From NCBI GenBank assembly GCA_027475525.1, contig JAMWFC010000100.1, positions 372,001-436,000 on the forward strand: DNA of 64,000 bases, read 5' to 3'. The notes below the pieces were generated by a model that saw only the letters and a list, made by a program, of their open reading frames with translations, searched no databases and was not told where the DNA came from. A program made the position numbers and the translations under genes. This stretch comes from Macrolepiota albuminosa. Lineage: Eukaryota > Basidiomycota > Agaricomycetes > Agaricales > Agaricaceae. Positions 59,088-64,000 of this stretch are shown one piece after another. Position 1 is the first letter of the stretch. Each line of letters starts with the position of its first letter.

Positions 59088-60968
59088 TCACTTCTCTTCT
59101 GTTGCCTTCCGTCTCTCAGTAAGCCGACTGGATGACCGGGTCCATTGCATCGGCGGCCGACTACTTCGGGAGTTGCTGCGAGCCCGTCCCCTTGGTCCAG
59201 GGAGAGGGTCCTCGGCAGGGACTGGCGGAGGGACGGAAGACGGTTGAGGGGGTGACGGAGATGTTCGTGCGGGAGTCGTCCCTGAGGATGTTTGTTGAAG
59301 CGGGGACGGAGCGACGGTGAGAGCGGATAAGTCAGCGGCATGATGGGATTGGGCAGTGGCGAGGGCAGAGATGTCACCAGTGGGAACGGATACGTCAGCA
59401 GTGGCAGGGGATTGGTCAGCAGTGGGGTCAGGTGTGGTTTCTTCCTCTTCAACGATGGGTCCAAGTCCACTGTGCCCCGTTGGATGCACTGCCACATCGT
59501 CCTGAGCTGACGGACTGGAGGGACGGGTGGAGATGTGAAGTTGATTCTGCAAAGTGTCAACCACACCCCAAATATTGCGGATCTGCTCTTCCGTCTGACG
59601 GATCCGTCCGGCGTGGTCTTCAAGTGTCTCACCCGCAAGAGAAACATTTGTTTGCAGGGTTTCTATGCGGCCACCGAGCGTGTCGACTTGAGTCTGGTAG
59701 CGACGGAAGAAGTCCTCGATACGCAGTAACCAGCTCTCCTCAGCCGTGACAAACCCATCGCACACCTGCTCCCCAACATTCCGCAATGCTTCCTGGAACC
59801 CATTCTCCATCCTGTCCAAACGGCTCTCCACCCCTGCCATCACACCAGCCACAATGTCCTCACTGTGACTAGACTCCATGGCCCGCTCCTTGCCCTTTCC
59901 CTTGACTGGAAGAGGATCCGCTGGGCGGTTGGAGGTCGACGGTTGGGATGGATGGACGGACGGTTTTGATGGTCCCGCGATTGGACTGGCTGGTTCATCT
60001 GCTAACTATTGGTTAGCTATTTGAGCAGAAAAAGAGTGTCATACCGTCATCACTCTCAATAATCCTCACTGACTTCTTTCTCAGTGGTTTTTTCCCCTTA
60101 CCCTTGTTGCCGGGCTTGACGGCTTTCTTGACAATCGTCAGGCTGCATGTTCATTTGCGAATGAGCCGGCAGGGATCGCATGCGGTGCCGCCCTTTGTCC
60201 TGACACACTGTAGCCGCTTACTTGCGCAATATTGGCAAGGGGGGTTCATGTGCTGACCCTCGCGACGAGGTGCTGACCTCAGATACCTGCCCAACAGCAT
60301 CCCTCCGGTAATTTCCCCCTTCGGTATCCTGCCCTCTTGTTCTTCCTCTTCCTCTTCATCCTCATCCTCATCCTCGTCCTCCTGCTCCTCTGGTATCGGA
60401 TGGCTACCAGGAGGTGGACGGTTACCAATGTAAGTCACCCGTTTTTGCTTCTTGGAGGTTGGTGACGGACCAGATGAAACTTCTGCCGCCGGAGGACTCA
60501 GTCGTTTTCTCTTCTTCGGAATTGGTGACAGACTGGACGAATCTCCTGCTGCCGGCCTATGAACTATCCGGTCTTCTTGTGCCGGTGCCTTCGACGGATC
60601 CGGTTGCTCATCGCCCCCACTTGGTTCTTCCCCCCTTCCGCTCCTCTGGGACCATTTCTTCGCAGCGTCCTTCAACCGCCTGGTCATATCCTCATCAGAA
60701 AGCTTGCTCTGGAGTAGCGGGATAACTTCGTTGATGAAACTTCTCCTGGCATCAAGGAGGAGTTTCTTGTCACCCTGGACCTGGCCGATCGTCAGCCACA
60801 TGTCAACCTATGGGATGACTGTTAGTGCATGTCTAGTAGGCAGGAGTGCTTGCATCTTACCAGGTCCTTCAGCTGTCCTTTGAGTTGACGCAGGTCTCCT
60901 CTGCGCGCAAGGTACAATACTCGAACATCCGTGTCAGCGACCCGTTGGTGGAGTTCTTCATTAGACAT
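59088..60968 (-). CDS. KDZ-element cargo: Cys-cluster, acidic and coiled-coil protein (one premature stop)
   Basis: Three exons in phase: 60968-60861, 60807-60045, 60001-59088, 595 codons. An N-terminal helical part (MSNEELHQRVADTDVRVLYL) is followed by a disordered Pro/Lys/Glu segment with EDEDEDEDEEEEEEQEGRIP. A Cys cluster PPCQYCASKRLQCVRTKGG and ACDPCRLIRK follows (C-x2-C-x6-C-x8-C-x2-C, then a sixth Cys), resembling the Zn2Cys6-like clusters of agaricomycete hypothetical proteins. A TGA at 60149-60151 lies just before the sixth Cys and could be a CGA by CpG decay. The C-terminus has a coiled coil (VESRLDRMENGFQEALRNVG, then GGRIETLQTNVSLAGETLED) and an STP-rich tail. DNA binding is a reasonable guess. 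The TGA truncates it unless read through. Confidence 0.65.
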
Positions 60969-61161
60969 GGCGGATGGAGGATTAAAGAAACGGACAAGAA
61001 CTTTACACGAAGCTAGTTCTGAAAATAGATATCATGTGACCCTGTTTAAATTACAAAAGAAGTTTGATTTATTGCTTGACAAACCTTACTTTGTTTATCT
61101 TACAGTTTAGTAAATAACAATTCGCTAAGCAGGTCAAAAATTCTAGACAGTTTGATATTAA

Positions 61162-61230
61162 TGCTCTAGGGGGAGTCGAACCCACCTACTGCAAGACAGA
61201 ATGGCTACCAACGGATAAAATTCCACTAGG
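61162..61230 (-). repeat. tRNA-like module, partial
   Basis: The minus strand has GGTGGGTTCGACTCCCCCTAGAGCA with B box but a poor A box. It is head-to-head with the next module and is the counterpart of 49833-49911. Confidence 0.6.
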
Positions 61231-61307
61231 CCTGTGGTACAATGGAATATTGATACATTGATATTTCATATTGTGCACAAGAGGTGGGTTCGACTCCCAC
61301 TAGTGCA
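61230..61307 (+). repeat. tRNA-like module
   Basis: GCCTGTGGTACAATGG..GTGGGTTCGACTCCCACTAG. Perfect T-arm-like stem GTGGG/CCCAC, with A and B boxes intact. Confidence 0.75.
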
Positions 61308-61453
61308 CATAGATGACTCAACTTCTACAGTCTAGCATTTTACTAATTGTTATTTACATACACAGTATGAGTGCTATGATGTAAATAAATATCAGTCTAA
61401 CATTGTCAATTCAATACAGATGACAAAACCTGTACAATACTGACTTGTAGTAA

Positions 61454-61533
61454 GCGCCTGTGGTACAATGGAATATTGATACATTGATATTCCATGTTGT
61501 GCGCAAGAGGCGGGTTCGACTCCCACTAGTGCA
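61454..61533 (+). repeat. tRNA-like module
   Basis: GCGCCTGTGGTACAATGG..GGGTTCGACTCCCACTAGTG. A and B boxes fit the consensus. Counterpart of 49543-49622. Confidence 0.75.
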
Positions 61534-61952
61534 CATTATATAATAGCAGCAGGCTGCTGACGTCCGCTAGCGTCATTAATGTGATCCGTTGAAAACTCCA
61601 GAGATTTCTGCAGACGGATAGGATGGACGACTCTGCACATATGTTGATTCCAGCGCACGTGATAAGCTGATGATGCACTGTGGCTTCCTGCGTTTGTGCT
61701 GTGAAAAAGATAGCCAGCCCTGGTGCTTTGTTGCTTGTCACGTGCGCTGCAATTAACACATGTGCAAACGCTTCTAACCTATTCTTCTTCTGGAATTTGT
61801 AGAGTTTTGAACAGATCAACTTAATTCTAGAGTTTTGAATTAATGGTTCTTTACTACACAGTATGATAAACAAAGTAAGGTTGTAATTTTATGGTGTCTT
61901 TTTATACTGCTGCATTTTTGCACTACATGTACACTGTACTCACTTTTGTTAA

Positions 61953-62032
61953 GCACCTGTGGTACAATGGAATATTGATACATTGATATTCCATGTTGTG
62001 TGCAAGAGGCGGGTTCAACCCCCGCTAGTGCA
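61953..62032 (+). repeat. tRNA-like module, altered B box
   Basis: The A box TGGTACAATGG is intact. The B box reads GGTTCAACCCC, a G to A change at the invariant CG. Confidence 0.7.
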
Positions 62033-62212
62033 CAATATATAATAGCAGCAGGCTGCTGACATCCGCTAGCGTCATAAATTTGATCCGTTCCAAAACTCAA
62101 GAGATTTCTGCAGTGGCATAAGGTGGACGACTTTGCGCATCTGTTTATTCCATTGGGCGGGACTCCCTTGTTGCGTCCAGTGGAATAATCACATGCGCAA
62201 ATTCCTCCATCC

Positions 62213-62366
62213 TATATACCCGCTTCAGTAATTTCTAGAGTTTTGAACGGATCAACTTAATGATGCTAGCGAGTGATGAACGGATATTTTATATACCCGC
62301 TTCAGTAATTTCTAGAGTTTTGAACGGATCAACTTAATGATGCTAGCGAGTGATGAACGGATATTT
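62213..62366. repeat. 77-bp exact tandem duplication 20
   Basis: Copies start at 62213 and 62290, inside the right inverted repeat. It distorts the module spacing by 77. Confidence 0.9.
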
Positions 62367-62502
62367 TATTAGGGCTTACAGGCCCTATTAAAATATTAGT
62401 CACTAGCGGAACCCGCCTCACAAAGTAAGGTTGTAATTTTATGGTGTCTTTTTATACTGCTACATTTTTGCACTACCTGTACACTGTACTCCCTTTTGTT
62501 AA

Positions 62503-62583
62503 GCACCTGTGGTCAAATGGAATATTGATACATTCATATTTCATATTGTGCACAGGACGCGGGTTCGACTCCCGCTAGTGCAC
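62503..62583 (+). repeat. tRNA-like module
   Basis: The A box reads TGGTCAAATGG and the B box GGTTCGACTCC, followed by CGCTAGTGCACAATATATAA. Confidence 0.7.
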
Positions 62584-62972
62584 AATATATAATAGCAGCA
62601 GGCTGCTGACGTCCACTAGCGTCATAAATTTGATCCGTTCCAAAACTCAAGAGATTTCTGCAGTGGCATAAGGTGGACGACTTTGCGCATCTGGTCATTC
62701 CCATGCACGTGGCTCGTATCACGTGTACTGGAATCATCATGTGTGCAAATTCCTCCATCCTATACCCGCTTCAGTAATTTCTAGAGTTTTGAACGGATCA
62801 ACTTAAATGATGCTAACAAGTGATGAATGGATATTTTATTAGGGCTTACAGGCCCTATTAAAATATTAGTCACTAGCGGAACCCGCCTCACAAAGTAAGG
62901 TTGTAATTTTATGGTGTCTTTTTATACTGCTACATTTTTGCACTACATGTACACTGTACTCACTTTTGTTAA

Positions 62973-63053
62973 GCACCTGTGGTCAAATGGAATATTGATA
63001 CATTCATATCTCATATTGTGCACAAGACGCGGGTTCGACTCCCGCTAGTGCAC
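62973..63053 (+). repeat. tRNA-like module
   Basis: Almost identical to the module 470 bp upstream, including the TGGTCAAATGG A box. Confidence 0.7.
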
Positions 63054-63383
63054 AATATATAATAGCAGCAGGCTGCTGACGTCGGCTAGCGTCATGTATT
63101 TAATCCGTTCAAAACTCCAGCGATTTCTGCTGACGGATAGGATGGACGATTCTGCACATGTGTTGATTCCAGCGCACATGATAAGCTGACGATGCACTGT
63201 GGCTGCCTGCCTCCCTTTGTGCTGTGAAAAAGATAGCCAGCCATGGTGCTTCGTCACTTGTCACGTGCCCTGCAATAAACACACGTGCTAACGCTTCTAA
63301 CCTATTCTTCTGCTGGAATTTCTAGAGTTTTGAACGGATCAACTTGATGCTGCGAGCAAGCCAATGAACGGATCTATAGACAA

Positions 63384-63537
63384 AGGTCCACCAGACTTGT
63401 TTCTCCTCTTTCAACCTAGCACCGTCCCTACTAAAATATTGGTCATTTTTACACAGGAAGAGGTCCACCAGACTTGTTTCTCCTCTTTCAACCTAGCACC
63501 GTCCCTACTAAAATATTGGTCATTTTTACACAGGAAG
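63384..63537. repeat. 77-bp exact tandem duplication 21
   Basis: Copies start at 63384 and 63461. The inverted counterpart at 49200-49310 has only one copy, showing that the doubling is not an inherited feature of the repeat. Confidence 0.92.
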
Positions 63538-64000
63538 AGGATGTCAACTACCGTCCGCTGACATCAGCTGGGTCACATGCTGACATCCGCTACTGTCCGC
63601 TGGTCACACACCCACTTCTGCCCTTCCCCCTCTTTCTCCCCCATGCTATCCTCTCCACTCCCCACACTACCTCACACGCCATCCCCGTCCCCCACATGCC
63701 CCCTGCTTCCCTCCTCACCCCTGACCTGACGTCCGCTGGTACACCCACGTTCCTCCCCTTCCCCCTTCCCTCTTTCTCCCCACCCCCATCCCTCTTCTGC
63801 CACCCCCCACGCTCTCCGAGACGCCACCCCATGCGGTGGACGCCCACACACCCCCTTTCCTTCTCTCCCGCCCTGATGCCGGACGATGCCGGGGGTTGCC
63901 GACGGATTCCCGTCACTGCCGACGGATGCCGACGGATGCCAGCGGGTCACGACGGCTGCCGACGAACTCCGACGGATGCCAGCTGATGGCCAGCTGATGG

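Larger units (their letters stand above)
61080..64000 (-). repeat. right long inverted repeat of the KDZ giant element (cut by window end)
   Basis: Reverse-complement counterpart of 48510-50035, expanded by tandem modules at 61454, 61953, 62503 and 62973. Module spacing is 499, 550 and 470 bp; removing the 77-bp duplication at 62213 makes the middle one 473. Each module has a tRNA-like part, AATAGCAGCAGGCTGCTGAC, and a GAACGGATCAACTT-type tail. The homopyrimidine block (63600-63870) and CCGACGGATGCC-type motifs close the window, so the true end is outside. Confidence 0.8.

Noticed and set aside
61230..63053. True tRNA genes
   Set aside because: A and B boxes fit, but acceptor stems have mismatches and no standard anticodon arm is present; called tRNA-like modules instead.
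3279..63537. CRISPR array or biological tandem repeat family for the 77-bp duplications
   Set aside because: Units are unrelated in sequence, occur once as direct doublets, and the host is a eukaryote; only the length is shared.
47560..64000. TET/JBP dioxygenase gene expected as a KDZ passenger
   Set aside because: No HxD..H dioxygenase motif was found in any frame inspected within the element.

Overview
The window is from a filamentous basidiomycete, most likely an agaricomycete. Introns are short (43-91 nt) with GT..AG ends, and the gene families fit: a MATA-type HMG-box regulator, an F-box protein with a Cys-rich patch, a fungal sesquiterpene synthase, and KDZ, pogo, Tc1, copia and gypsy transposons. 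Host genes are few and sit between about 12.2 and 31.2 kb: an F-box gene (10 exons), two small hypothetical ORFs, a sesquiterpene-synthase-like gene whose metal-binding motifs look dead, an HMG-box gene, and a disrupted single-pass membrane-protein gene. The rest is mobile DNA of very different ages.

Layout. 1-3.9 kb: CpG-poor decayed DDE transposase. 3.9-12.1 kb: a broken pogo-type element with CAGT..ACTG ends and TA flanks, split by a young, complete Ty1/copia element (369-bp LTRs, 5-bp target duplication CATAC, one intact 1551-codon gag-pol). 12.2-31.2 kb: host genes and empty spacers. 31.9-47.5 kb: strongly AT-rich and CpG-depleted graveyard with a tRNA-headed SINE-like piece, an RNase H fragment, two solo LTRs with clean 5-bp target duplications, a minisatellite, a Tc1 relic and a decayed gypsy element. 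47.6-64 kb: CpG-rich giant KDZ-type element. Its long inverted ends (about 48.5-50.0 and 61.1->64.0 kb) carry tRNA-Gly-like modules with A and B boxes and a homopurine block. They enclose four multi-exon genes: an acidic LPPLFIP-repeat protein, the KDZ transposase, a conserved-looking 660-aa protein transcribed divergently from the transposase, and a Zn-cluster/coiled-coil protein. The right end runs off the window.

A second layer crosses all regions: 21 perfect head-to-tail duplications in unrelated sequence, every one with an offset of exactly 77 bp. Where they fall in genes (KDZ exon 1, the membrane-protein gene) they break the reading frame, and dropping one copy restores it. I read these as unmerged 77-base contig overlaps (an assembly artefact), not biology. 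They should be collapsed before gene models or repeat spacings are trusted.

The most interesting biological candidate is the KDZ element: a four-gene cargo, inverted ends with serial Pol III-type promoter modules, and a short ATCCG-type motif spread through its ends, spacers and even introns.
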